Source: Phormidium ambiguum IAM M-71
Lineage (GTDB): Bacteria; Cyanobacteriota; Cyanobacteriia; Cyanobacteriales; Aerosakkonemataceae
Direction of reading: 5' to 3'
Length of the DNA: 64,000 nucleotides
Assembly: GCF_001904725.1 (NCBI RefSeq)
Contig: NZ_MRCE01000001.1
Coordinates: 304,688-368,687, forward strand
Shown: positions 34,209 through 45,726 of the stretch, in pieces
Position numbering within the stretch: the stretch's first letter is position 1
How the letters are laid out: each line of letters opens with the position of its first letter
Notes under the pieces: generated by a model
Database searches by the model: none
What the model was told of the DNA's origin: nothing
What the model saw: only the letters and a program-made list of their open reading frames with translations
Translations under genes and position numbers: made by a program

Positions 34209-36473
34209 CTAATATCTGCGATCTCTAACTGTATTTTGTTGTACAACTTGAGAGTAAAATTCTTCCAATCCTCGCACACAAGTTTGGTCATCAAAAAGGC
34301 GATCGCAATTAGTTTTCATTCTAGTAGCAACTTCTTGCCGCCACTCAGAATTTAGACCTAATTTAACAGCAATTTCTATATATTCTGAGTCTGTTTTCCC
34401 GATCGTCTCTGTAACACCAATCATTTTTAAAAAGCTCTCTGCATGACGACCGCGCATGAATTCCCCAGGTTGAGTCACAATGGGTAAATTACAAGCGATC
34501 GCTTCCAAAGATGTATTTCCTCCTGACCACCCTATAGTATCTAGGAATATATCCGACAGCAAATTTACCATTAAATAATCTGGTCTGGTTGGAATCTTAA
34601 GAAATAAACAATAATCTTCATAATTTAAATTGACTTGAGCAAAAGCACGCTTCAACCGTTTTTGAAGTAATTCACCTCGGAGAAACAAAAATTTCGCTTG
34701 TGGGACACGAAGCGCAATTTCGGCAAGAATATAATCATGTTGTGGCAAATACTTAAAAGGTGCTTGACAACATAAATACAATACATCACGATCGGATAAT
34801 CCAAACTCTGCTCTACTTTTTTTCATCGCTGGAATATCTTTCGGTTTTGGATAAGCGACCCCAATATTTGGTAATAAAATTAGATTTTCTGAATAATGTT
34901 TTTGGGCATTTTCTGGTTCCATTAACTGACTAGACAAAAAGTAATCAATAGTTGGTATTCCCGAAGTCACAGGATGACCCCAAGCTGTACATTGTATAGG
35001 TGCTAAACGCAATCCAGCCATAATAACTGTTTGCGAATCCATCCCAATTTCAGGTAACACTAAAATGTGTAATTCATCAGCCACTATTTGTTGACAAACT
35101 GCTGTAAAATTTCCAGGTATATGATGAAATTTATCGCTACAATCTTGGAATTGCTTAGTTACATAATCTGGTTCATTTCCTGTATAGTAACAGTAGATTT
35201 CAAACTTTGATTTGTCGCTAAATTTTAACCAACCAGTTAACCACAAAGTTCCACTATAAGAATGTAGATAATTGGAAACATAACCTACGCGAATCTTATT
35301 ACTTTCTTTCAATGGTGGCATTGTCAAAGGTTGTACCCACTGAGGATAATTTGCTGCGACAATTTGGTAAATTAAATTTCCCCATTGCTGCTGTAAATTT
35401 AAAACATCTAATCCTTGATGTCCCAGATAAAAGGTAGTTAAACAAATTAAACCTCTTAAAGTATTTTGTCGATCTTCTGTAGTTTTTAATGTTGTTTCTT
35501 GGATTAAACTTTCTAATCCTGCGGTGAACCTTTGCCGATAATACCTAATTTCCTTTTCTGTATCGTAAACTAAAGGTAACATTAATTTACTAAGAATTTT
35601 GAAAGTATAATTATGTGGAAAAAGGCGATTTGCTGCTTCTGCACAAGCAACAGCTTCTTGAGCTTTCCCTGCGGTTTGTAAATATGTAATTAGCGCAAAA
35701 TGTAATTGTTCTGCTGTGGGATAAAGCCGAATTCCTTCTTCTAGCGTGCGAATAACTTCTGTAGCGCGATCGAGATTTTTATAACATTCACTAATTGCTA
35801 AATAAACAGTTGCATCTCTAGTTTTAGTAGCTAAAAACTCTTGATATTTAGCGATCGCCTCTGCAAACTTTCCTTCTTGGTAAAGCTTGTTAGCAGTTTC
35901 TCTAATATAAGCTGGACTATTTTGCAAATTTACGGCAACTTCCAAATTGTGTAAAATATCAGGATTTTCAGAATTAAGTTTTAAAGCAGCTTGATATACA
36001 TCAATAGCTGAGTCAATTTTGTTCTGTTGAATTAACAAATTCCCTAAATTAATGTAACTACCGAAATGTTGAAAATTAGTAGCGATCGCTTCCCGGAAAA
36101 CCGCTTCAGCTTCAGGAATTTTGCCTGTTTGCAGGAGCAAATTTCCTAAGTTATTGTAAGCATCTATTAGGGTTGAGTCAATGGCGATCGCATCTTGGTA
36201 AGCGGATATTGCTTCTGGTAAATCATCTGTTGCTTGCAAACAAAAACCAAGGACGTAATATGCTTGAGCATTTATCCCATCAATTTCTAATGATTTATAA
36301 ATAGCCTTTTGTGCTTGTAGATAATTTTGGGTTTGATAGTAAAGAATCCCTAAATTTAACCAAGCTTCGGCATGGTTGCTGTTTGTTTCCAAATATTCTC
36401 TATACTTTGATTCAGCAGCACTAAATTGTTGTTGCCGATGTAAATTTAAAGCTTCTTGATAATTGTTATCCAC
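34209..36473 (-). CDS. TPR protein with SPINDLY/OGT-type (GT41) glycosyltransferase domain
   Basis: The start is GTG at 36473. The 754-residue product has an N-terminal TPR array (about residues 1-275), with units such as AEAWLNLGILYYQTQNYLQA and AYYVLGFCLQ. It is followed by a linker and a GT41-like domain (about 395-750). Catalytic-domain signatures are KIRVGYVSNYLHSYSG, the AWGHPVTSGIPTIDYFLSS block and the C-terminal SGGNTSLEAIACNLPIVT, which binds the UDP-sugar. In eukaryotes OGT/SPY modify Ser/Thr of proteins with GlcNAc or fucose. In cyanobacteria the target is unknown. It lies near a kinase with TPRs and a carbonic anhydrase; a shared role is only speculative. Confidence 0.88.
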   Translation of the reverse strand: MDNNYQEALNLHRQQQFSAAESKYREYLETNSNHAEAWLNLGILYYQTQNYLQAQKAIYKSLEIDGINAQAYYVLGFCLQATDDLPEAISAYQDAIAIDSTLIDAYNNLGNLLLQTGKIPEAEAVFREAIATNFQHFGSYINLGNLLIQQNKIDSAIDVYQAALKLNSENPDILHNLEVAVNLQNSPAYIRETANKLYQEGKFAEAIAKYQEFLATKTRDATVYLAISECYKNLDRATEVIRTLEEGIRLYPTAEQLHFALITYLQTAGKAQEAVACAEAANRLFPHNYTFKILSKLMLPLVYDTEKEIRYYRQRFTAGLESLIQETTLKTTEDRQNTLRGLICLTTFYLGHQGLDVLNLQQQWGNLIYQIVAANYPQWVQPLTMPPLKESNKIRVGYVSNYLHSYSGTLWLTGWLKFSDKSKFEIYCYYTGNEPDYVTKQFQDCSDKFHHIPGNFTAVCQQIVADELHILVLPEIGMDSQTVIMAGLRLAPIQCTAWGHPVTSGIPTIDYFLSSQLMEPENAQKHYSENLILLPNIGVAYPKPKDIPAMKKSRAEFGLSDRDVLYLCCQAPFKYLPQHDYILAEIALRVPQAKFLFLRGELLQKRLKRAFAQVNLNYEDYCLFLKIPTRPDYLMVNLLSDIFLDTIGWSGGNTSLEAIACNLPIVTQPGEFMRGRHAESFLKMIGVTETIGKTDSEYIEIAVKLGLNSEWRQEVATRMKTNCDRLFDDQTCVRGLEEFYSQVVQQNTVRDRRY

Positions 36474-36639
36474 GAGATTCGCTCTTTAGTTTAGCTATTT
36501 TAATTTTACATATTATTGTGCGATCGCATACTAGCCCATTCATCAATTAAACAAAAGAGAAAGACAGCAACACCAAGCGCCCAACTACTAACGGAACAAC
36601 TGCGAAATTTAGGGATTAATCCCCATATAATTAGTTACT

Positions 36640-36700
36640 AAAAGTACATTGTTGCGCTTTAGGCTAAACTCTGGCGCTAAAACGCAACAACGTACCTTTT
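36640..36700. repeat. Imperfect inverted repeat downstream of miaA
   Basis: The left arm (36640-36662, AAAAGTACATTGTTGCG...) and right arm (36677-36700) are ~23-nt imperfect reverse complements with a 14-nt loop; only a few positions differ. Partial pairing extends further outward toward 36630 and 36719. It lies 3' of miaA and 5' of the GT41 gene on the same strand. It could be a transcript-end structure, an intergenic repeat or a small relic element. Confidence 0.6.
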
Positions 36701-36709
36701 GTGTAAGTA

Positions 36710-37621
36710 CTAACTAACAAAATCTTGTATTCGCCGCCAAACCTTTTCTAATAAATCCGAATCGTCAGCATTAAACCATTCAATTTCAGGATAACCTCTA
36801 AACCAAGTACGTTGGCGTTTCGCAAATTGTCGCGTATGCAAAATCGTTAATTCTTTCGCGTTTTCCAGGGTAATTTCTCCGGCTAAATATTGCTTAATTT
36901 CCGCATAACCCAAAGTATTCAATAAAGGCAAATCTGCACCATATTTTTTACAAAGACTTTCTACTTCTGCTACCAATCCATCAGCGATCATTTTTTCGGT
37001 ACGTCGCGCAATCCGTTTTTGCAAATCTTCTGGATTACAATCTAAACCAATCTGCAAAATTGGATAATTGGGAGGGTTTTCTCCCTGTTGTTCAGAAATG
37101 GGTTTGCCAGTGACGTAAAATACTTCTAATGCTCGTAAAGTTCTGACTAAATCATTAGCGTGAATTTTTTGGGCAGCAGTAGGATCGACTTGTTGCAGAA
37201 AAGCGTAAAGTTGAATTTGTCCGAGGTTTTCTAATTGCGATCGCAAATCCAATTGTGGCGCAACACGCGGAATTTTTAAACCCTGCACCACAGAACGAAT
37301 ATATAAACCCGTACCACCAACTAATAAAGGCACACTTCCTGCTTGTTGCTGTTCGCTAATTAATGCTTGAGCTTGTTCCTGATAATCCGCCAGCGTTAAT
37401 GTCACCCAAGGGTGACAAAAATCTATTAAATAATGTCGTACCAAATTCTGCTCAAACAAAGAAGGTTTCGCCGTACCAATATCAAATTCGCGGTACACTT
37501 GACGAGAATCCGCGCTAATAATTGCTGAATTTAGTCGTTGCGCCACAGCCAAAGCTAGCCCCGATTTCCCCGTCGCCGTTGCCCCACAAATAGTAATTAA
37601 TGCTGGTTGGTAATCACTCAT
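36710..37621 (-). CDS. miaA: tRNA dimethylallyltransferase
   Basis: MiaA adds an isopentenyl group to A37 of UNN-reading tRNAs. The 303-residue protein begins with the P-loop CGATATGKSGLA and SADSRQVYREFDIGTAKP. Next come HYLIDFCHPW, VGGTGLYIRSVVQGL and DLVRTLRALEVFYVTGKP, ending in a basic ARRTEKM...RQFAKRQRTWF region that contacts tRNA. Length and motif order are standard. The gene lies 195 bp from divergent gyrB and is followed by an inverted repeat. Confidence 0.95.
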   Translation of the reverse strand: MSDYQPALITICGATATGKSGLALAVAQRLNSAIISADSRQVYREFDIGTAKPSLFEQNLVRHYLIDFCHPWVTLTLADYQEQAQALISEQQQAGSVPLLVGGTGLYIRSVVQGLKIPRVAPQLDLRSQLENLGQIQLYAFLQQVDPTAAQKIHANDLVRTLRALEVFYVTGKPISEQQGENPPNYPILQIGLDCNPEDLQKRIARRTEKMIADGLVAEVESLCKKYGADLPLLNTLGYAEIKQYLAGEITLENAKELTILHTRQFAKRQRTWFRGYPEIEWFNADDSDLLEKVWRRIQDFVS

Positions 37622-37747
37622 TCGATTTTAAACTTGAGATATTAGATTTAATTTCCCCTGCCAAGCAGTTACATAAAAAGGAGTCAATCCCCTAAATAAA
37701 TTTTTCATTATTTTGGTCTACAGTCGCCAGTAAGCCTTTTGTGCTAG

Positions 37748-41059
<3,312 letters not shown>

Positions 41060-41456
41060 CGTTAAATCCCACCCCCTAATCCCCTCCCCGTCAACGGAGA
41101 GGGGAGACAAATGGGGACTCGATTAGAAGTAATTTATCAATTTACCGGAGAAGATCCAGCAACGGCTAAGGCGATTAAGCCTTTCTTGATTGCCCAAATC
41201 ATGCTCAAATCATTGATTTTCTTAGGTTTTATAGCAAATCCGGTTAATTAACCATCGTATCCTTAATCCAAAACGCTGTAGAGAAGTTGCATACAACGTC
41301 TCTACATTATGGGTAATTGAATGGATATGATATTACCTTCTGTGATAGAAGCGCAAAACCCTCACCATTCCGTATCTAAAGAACTATTTAGAATTTATTA
41401 AGAAATGTAAATGAAATTAAGGTTATGATTTAGTTAGATTAGTAATACTCAATTCC
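41060..41456. other. 397-bp gap after gyrB: GC-hairpin repeat and doubtful short ORF
   Basis: Positions 41068-41105 hold an imperfect GC-rich hairpin of the CCCCTCCCCGTCAACGGAG type, related to the centre of the MITE-like elements, which may act as the gyrB terminator. After it, an ATG at 41111 opens 46 codons (MGTRLEVIYQFTGEDPATAK...) ending at 41251, preceded by GGGGAGA. It resembles no family I know and may be a gene remnant. Nothing else is evident to 41456. Confidence 0.45.
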
Positions 41457-41792
41457 ATGTTGAACTCTAACCTACCAGAACCAGAATTGCTGAAAAGCCT
41501 ATTACAGCCGTTATTGGAGGATTTCCAGTATTGGTTTGGCCGATCGCGTACTTTTCTGGAAACAGAGAATATATCCTTCTTAGAGTCTCACCAACAATCC
41601 GATTTATTAAGTCGGGTGAAGCAGGCTCAGAATGAAGTCAATACGGTACAGACAATGTTTCATGCAACTGGCAGTCAAGTTGGTGTGGAAACAACAACCT
41701 TGTTTCAGTGGCATCAGTTAGTTGCGGAATGCTGGAAAATTTCCATGCGATTTCGGATGGAACGGGCGCAAGAGCAGAACAATGATTCTTAA
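41457..41792 (+). CDS. DUF2605 family protein
   Basis: This 111-residue all-helical cyanobacterial protein has the DUF2605 pattern LLQPLLEDFQYWFGRSRTFLE, a middle helix with LLSRVKQAQNEVNTVQTMFHATGSQVGVE and a C-terminal WHQLVAECWKISMRFR. The family is found essentially in oxygenic phototrophs and has no known function. It is followed 120 bp downstream by a DUF2973 gene, a pairing that recurs in cyanobacteria, so the two probably work together. Confidence 0.8.
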   Translation: MLNSNLPEPELLKSLLQPLLEDFQYWFGRSRTFLETENISFLESHQQSDLLSRVKQAQNEVNTVQTMFHATGSQVGVETTTLFQWHQLVAECWKISMRFRMERAQEQNNDS

Positions 41793-41912
41793 AGTATTTC
41801 AGATAACTGCTCAAAAAATGTTTTGTTGATGTTTGCTTAATCTGTGTTGATTGCTTTATAAATCTAAAATTAAAGAATCGTAAAGAACTTTTTGACCAGG
41901 AGGAGGATTTCT

Positions 41913-42215
41913 ATGTTGCACTTGCTTTACATATTAGCTTTTACTTGTTTGGCCTTTTTAGCGGTGGGCAATTTGATTCGTAATTTAATTAGGATTAGTG
42001 CTGATTATCAATACAGCACCTCTCCATATAATAGATCTTCTGCCAGTCAAAGGTCTAGCCGCCGCGATCGCCAAGTACCACATCCCGAATTTCTTGATGA
42101 TTCGGGAAATTTTATTGATGAGCCTTTGCTGATTATGAAATCGATCGCAGTTGAAGATGCCCGCCAAAAATTAGAATCTCTTTACGATAATCCTCCAGAA
42201 AATTCGGCTCCATAA
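41913..42215 (+). CDS. DUF2973 family membrane protein
   Basis: The start ATG 41913 is fixed by AGGAGGAGG at 41899-41907. The 100-residue product has an N-terminal transmembrane helix (LHLLYILAFTCLAFLAVGNL) and a polar, Ser/Arg-rich cytoplasmic region ending VEDARQKLESLYDNPPE. This is the DUF2973 signature. Function unknown; it is linked to DUF2605 by adjacency. Confidence 0.8.
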   Translation: MLHLLYILAFTCLAFLAVGNLIRNLIRISADYQYSTSPYNRSSASQRSSRRDRQVPHPEFLDDSGNFIDEPLLIMKSIAVEDARQKLESLYDNPPENSAP

Positions 42216-42261
42216 ACTTAATTATGAATGGAGTAAATTTTAACAAATTAAGACAAAAAAT

Positions 42262-42288
42262 CCCCGTCTAGTTTGAGTTTTGACGGGG
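42262..42288 (-). terminator. Terminator of the GH65-phosphoglucomutase gene
   Basis: A perfect 7-bp stem, CCCCGTC (42262-42268) with GACGGGG (42282-42288), has a 13-nt loop. On the minus strand it is followed directly by TTTTTT, immediately downstream of the GH65 gene. Confidence 0.85.
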
Positions 42289-42311
42289 AAGTAAGCAAAA
42301 GGTAAAATTAA

Positions 42312-45299
42312 TTACCTTAATGCAGAAACATTATGAGCAACCCAGTGTTTTTTGGTGTTGTTTTCTTTATATAAAGCAGAGATTTTCTCTACTTCCATAT
42401 CACAAGCAACTTGCGAAGGCAGGTAAATTTTTTCTACCTGATTTATTGCTTCTACTAAGTTTTGCCAATTAGCATTTGCCAAATTTTCTAATACCAAATT
42501 AGCATTTCCGACTCTTTCCATCGGGCCTAAACCGATAACCGACATTCCGCCTAATTTAGCTGCGGTGATTCCAACTTCCGCATCTTCGATGACTAAACAT
42601 TCGCTAGGTGCTAAATTCAATTGTAAAGCGGCGTGCAGGAAAGTATCGGGCGCTGGTTTTGGTTTAATCACGCTGTAACCATCTGCGATCGCATCTATTC
42701 GATCGGCAATACCCAAACGTTGCAATACTTCCTTGGCATTTTTGCTAGATGAACCAATGCCAATGCTAATATTATTAGCTTTTAATTCATCTAATAAATT
42801 GCTAACTCCAGGTAACAAATCTGCGGGAGAAATATTTTGAATAAATTCCAAATAATAACGATTCTTCCGCGTCATCATTTCATGGAATTTTTCCTCAGTA
42901 ACTTGGCGACTTCCTAAAATATGCAACAATGATTCTCTTCTCGGCAAACCGCGCAAAACTTCATTAATTTGGCGATCGAAACTTAAGTTTTCTTCATCAG
43001 CCAACTTTTGCCACGATAAATAATGATACTCCGCAGTATCAGTAAGAACGCCATCTAAATCAAAAATTACCCCCTTGATTGTAGTTGGTTTGAGGTCAAA
43101 TTCATACAAGCGATCGCGCCACTGAAAGCGGAATTTTAATCGAGTCCAACCTGGTGGTAATTTTGGTGTCGCAACAGGGCCATTAGCAGTTAATTTCACC
43201 CCCGCAAAACCAAACACGATCGCTTGCCAAACCCCGCCAGCAGAAGCAGCATGAATGCCTTCATCAGCATTTCCCCGCACATCTTCTAAATCTACTAAAG
43301 CCGATCGCATAAAGTGCGTGTAAGCTTCATCCAACTTATCCAAATCGCAAGCTAAAATAGCGTGAATTGCAGGCCCCAAAGAAGAACCATAAGTATGATC
43401 GGTACGCGGTTCGTAATAATCCCAATTTTTGCGTAAAGTTTCTCGATCGAATCGATCGCGCAGCAAATACATCAACATTAAAACATCAGCTTGTTTCAGA
43501 ACTTGTCGCTGATTCGCACCTTCAATACCCAAAATAGCTTGCATAGAACGAGTGCGAGGTTCATAATCAGCTAAATTGATATCTTCACGCTGGAAAAATC
43601 CCTCAAACTCTTCAATTAAACCAGTTTTTCGGTCATGCAAAATCAAAATTTTCTCAATGATATCTGTCCATTTTGCCAACTGAATTGAAGTAATATTTAG
43701 TTGTTCTTCCAACTCATTTGACCAATCAGGAAATTCTTTTTGCAGCCAAGACAAAACGGTAATAGCAGTTTGCAAATGCCATTGCACCATACTATTAGTA
43801 AAAGCACTATTATCTACGAGTTCGTGATTTTCATCAGGGCCGATCGCATTTTTGATTTCGTAACATTGGCGATCGTCATTCCACTCCACACAACTCGCCC
43901 AAAAATTCGCCGTATCCAAAATAATTTCCGCGCCATAATCGCGCATCCAATCATCATCTTCCGTAGCTTGCCAATATTGCCAAACCGCATAAGCCACATC
44001 AGAATTAATGTGTAATTCTCGATCGCCACACCAAATCCGAATCAACTCACCACTAAGAGTCGGAATCCAACGCGGAGTCACTTCTTCCCCTGTCGCCGCA
44101 CTTTCCCAAGCATACATTGCCCCAGCGTAACCCGCGTCCTGCGCCTTCTTTCTCGCCCCAGCTAAAGTGTGATAGCGGTAAGTCAACAAATTTCGCGCCA
44201 ACTCCGGTTTAGTAAAAATCAACAAAGGAAGCACAAAAATTTCCGTATCCCAGAAAACGTGACCCCGGTAAGCAAAACCCGACAAAGTTTTTGCCGGAAT
44301 ACTAACCGTATCATCATCCCTTGGCGCAACAGCCAAAATTTGAAACAAATTAAACCGAACTGCTAACTGTGCTTTTTTATCACCCTCAATCACCACATCA
44401 CAAGTTTGCCACTCTTGCTTCCAAGCTTGAATGTGTAACTTCCGCAGCATTTCATAACAGCTGTTTCCCGACTCCCAACCATAGAATAAATCTTTTAATT
44501 TATCTTGGGCAGTTTGGGCAGGATTTTTGCAATCCCTAGAAGTGAAAACCGTCACAATCTTTTCTATAGTTACGGTTTTTCCTGGTTGTGCTTCAAAACA
44601 ACTAGTTATTGTTGGATAACCCTGACAACCCAAACTTCGTAATACCGTATTCTCACAAGATACGCCCAGATGAGTTGCCATTCCGATTTCAATATTTGTT
44701 TGGCGGCTACGCATCCGCAACCACGCAGTATTATTATTAATACCTTGGTCTAACCAATTCCAATGTCTAATACCTTGGTTATCAGCATAACCATTAATAC
44801 TCGCTTGTACTTCCACTAAACCAGTAAAATTCACTGGTGTAATTAAACAGCGAATTGCTAAAACGTGGCGATCGGCTAAACTAGCAAAACGTTCAAATTG
44901 TAAATTTACTATATGTCCGCTTGGACTGCGCCAACATATCCGACGTTGCAGTAATCCTTGGTGTAAGTCAAGCCGACGCTCATAATCTAACACTTCACCT
45001 TCATTGAGGTGAAAGCGTTCTCCTGCCAACCAAATATTTAAAGGTAGCCAGTCAGGACAGTTAACTAATTCTGTATGTACTACAGCTACATCATCATAAA
45101 CACCATTAATGAAGGTAGCTGGTCGATCATTAGGATAACCTTCTTCAAAACTGCCACGAGTTCCTAAATAACCATTACCCAAGGTAAAAACTGTTTCTTG
45201 ATGGTGCAACTTTTTGGGATTGAACTGAGTTTCTACTACAGTCCAATCGGCGGTGTTAGCTGAAGTTAGTTTTGTAGAGGGTTTACTGAGTGTTTGCAT
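42312..45299 (-). CDS. GH65 disaccharide phosphorylase fused to beta-phosphoglucomutase
   Basis: The ATG at 45299 gives 995 residues. Residues ~1-745 are a GH65 phosphorylase: FTLGNGYLGTRGSFEEG near the N-terminus, WDTEIFVLPL, and catalytic-acid motif IGPDENHE. GH65 enzymes invert alpha-glucosides (maltose, trehalose, kojibiose, nigerose) with phosphate to give beta-glucose-1-phosphate. Residues ~755-970 are a HAD phosphatase-fold mutase: GVIFDLDGVLTDTAEYH (nucleophile Asp), LRGLPRRESL cap and EDAEVGITAAKLGGMSVIGLG. This is beta-phosphoglucomutase, which turns that product into glucose-6-phosphate, so the fusion couples two successive steps. The disaccharide specificity cannot be read. Confidence 0.9.
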   Translation of the reverse strand: MQTLSKPSTKLTSANTADWTVVETQFNPKKLHHQETVFTLGNGYLGTRGSFEEGYPNDRPATFINGVYDDVAVVHTELVNCPDWLPLNIWLAGERFHLNEGEVLDYERRLDLHQGLLQRRICWRSPSGHIVNLQFERFASLADRHVLAIRCLITPVNFTGLVEVQASINGYADNQGIRHWNWLDQGINNNTAWLRMRSRQTNIEIGMATHLGVSCENTVLRSLGCQGYPTITSCFEAQPGKTVTIEKIVTVFTSRDCKNPAQTAQDKLKDLFYGWESGNSCYEMLRKLHIQAWKQEWQTCDVVIEGDKKAQLAVRFNLFQILAVAPRDDDTVSIPAKTLSGFAYRGHVFWDTEIFVLPLLIFTKPELARNLLTYRYHTLAGARKKAQDAGYAGAMYAWESAATGEEVTPRWIPTLSGELIRIWCGDRELHINSDVAYAVWQYWQATEDDDWMRDYGAEIILDTANFWASCVEWNDDRQCYEIKNAIGPDENHELVDNSAFTNSMVQWHLQTAITVLSWLQKEFPDWSNELEEQLNITSIQLAKWTDIIEKILILHDRKTGLIEEFEGFFQREDINLADYEPRTRSMQAILGIEGANQRQVLKQADVLMLMYLLRDRFDRETLRKNWDYYEPRTDHTYGSSLGPAIHAILACDLDKLDEAYTHFMRSALVDLEDVRGNADEGIHAASAGGVWQAIVFGFAGVKLTANGPVATPKLPPGWTRLKFRFQWRDRLYEFDLKPTTIKGVIFDLDGVLTDTAEYHYLSWQKLADEENLSFDRQINEVLRGLPRRESLLHILGSRQVTEEKFHEMMTRKNRYYLEFIQNISPADLLPGVSNLLDELKANNISIGIGSSSKNAKEVLQRLGIADRIDAIADGYSVIKPKPAPDTFLHAALQLNLAPSECLVIEDAEVGITAAKLGGMSVIGLGPMERVGNANLVLENLANANWQNLVEAINQVEKIYLPSQVACDMEVEKISALYKENNTKKHWVAHNVSALR

Positions 45300-45618
45300 T
45301 TTGGAATAATTGCTTGCTGGCAAGTTGGTCTAAGGGTACAAAGAGAAATTGAGCACAAAAAAATCCCCACACCCGCCTTGTACGCTGGTTTTGCTTTGTT
45401 GCACCCAGTTTCAACAATGCGGGAAGAACAAGAAAGATCGAAAGCTTTGGCTCTTCTCTTTTTAGAATCCCCCCAGAGAAGTAGAAGATCGCTATAGGTA
45501 GAGAAATCGATGCGAAAGGATACAGTTCTTAATATAAGTACAGGATTGGAAATAAATAATAATGGCAGCAGAACTTCGTATTTAGTAATTCCTGTTTGAG
45601 TTGAATCAGTTAAGATTT

Positions 45619-45712
45619 AGTCCGCGTAGGCGGACTTTGTTAGTGTAGTCGCGGTTTCAACCGCCAAGTCTTATGAAGCAGTGGTGCGTTAGCGTAGCGT
45701 AACGCACCCTAC
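45619..45712. repeat. Triple-hairpin intergenic repeat in the 45300-45726 gap
   Basis: Three consecutive palindromes occupy this stretch: AGTCCGC/GCGGACT (45619-45636), GCGGTT/AACCGC (45651-45664) and GGTGCGTTA/TAACGCACC (45683-45708, followed by CTAC). The last matches the repeat at 3612-3662 in inverse orientation. The remainder of the 427-bp gap shows no supported gene. Confidence 0.75.
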
Positions 45713-45726
45713 TTAATCTCAGGTAT

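Noticed and set aside
41111..41251. 46-codon open frame after gyrB as a real gene
   Set aside because: It has a GGGGAGA before the ATG, but that belongs to the repeat hairpin; there is no family resemblance, so it is mentioned only within the gap entry.
45294..45497. Plus-strand open frame in the gap between the GH65 and debranching genes
   Set aside because: No ribosome-binding site or family resemblance; it overlaps the GH65 start region and the composition is typical of non-coding DNA.
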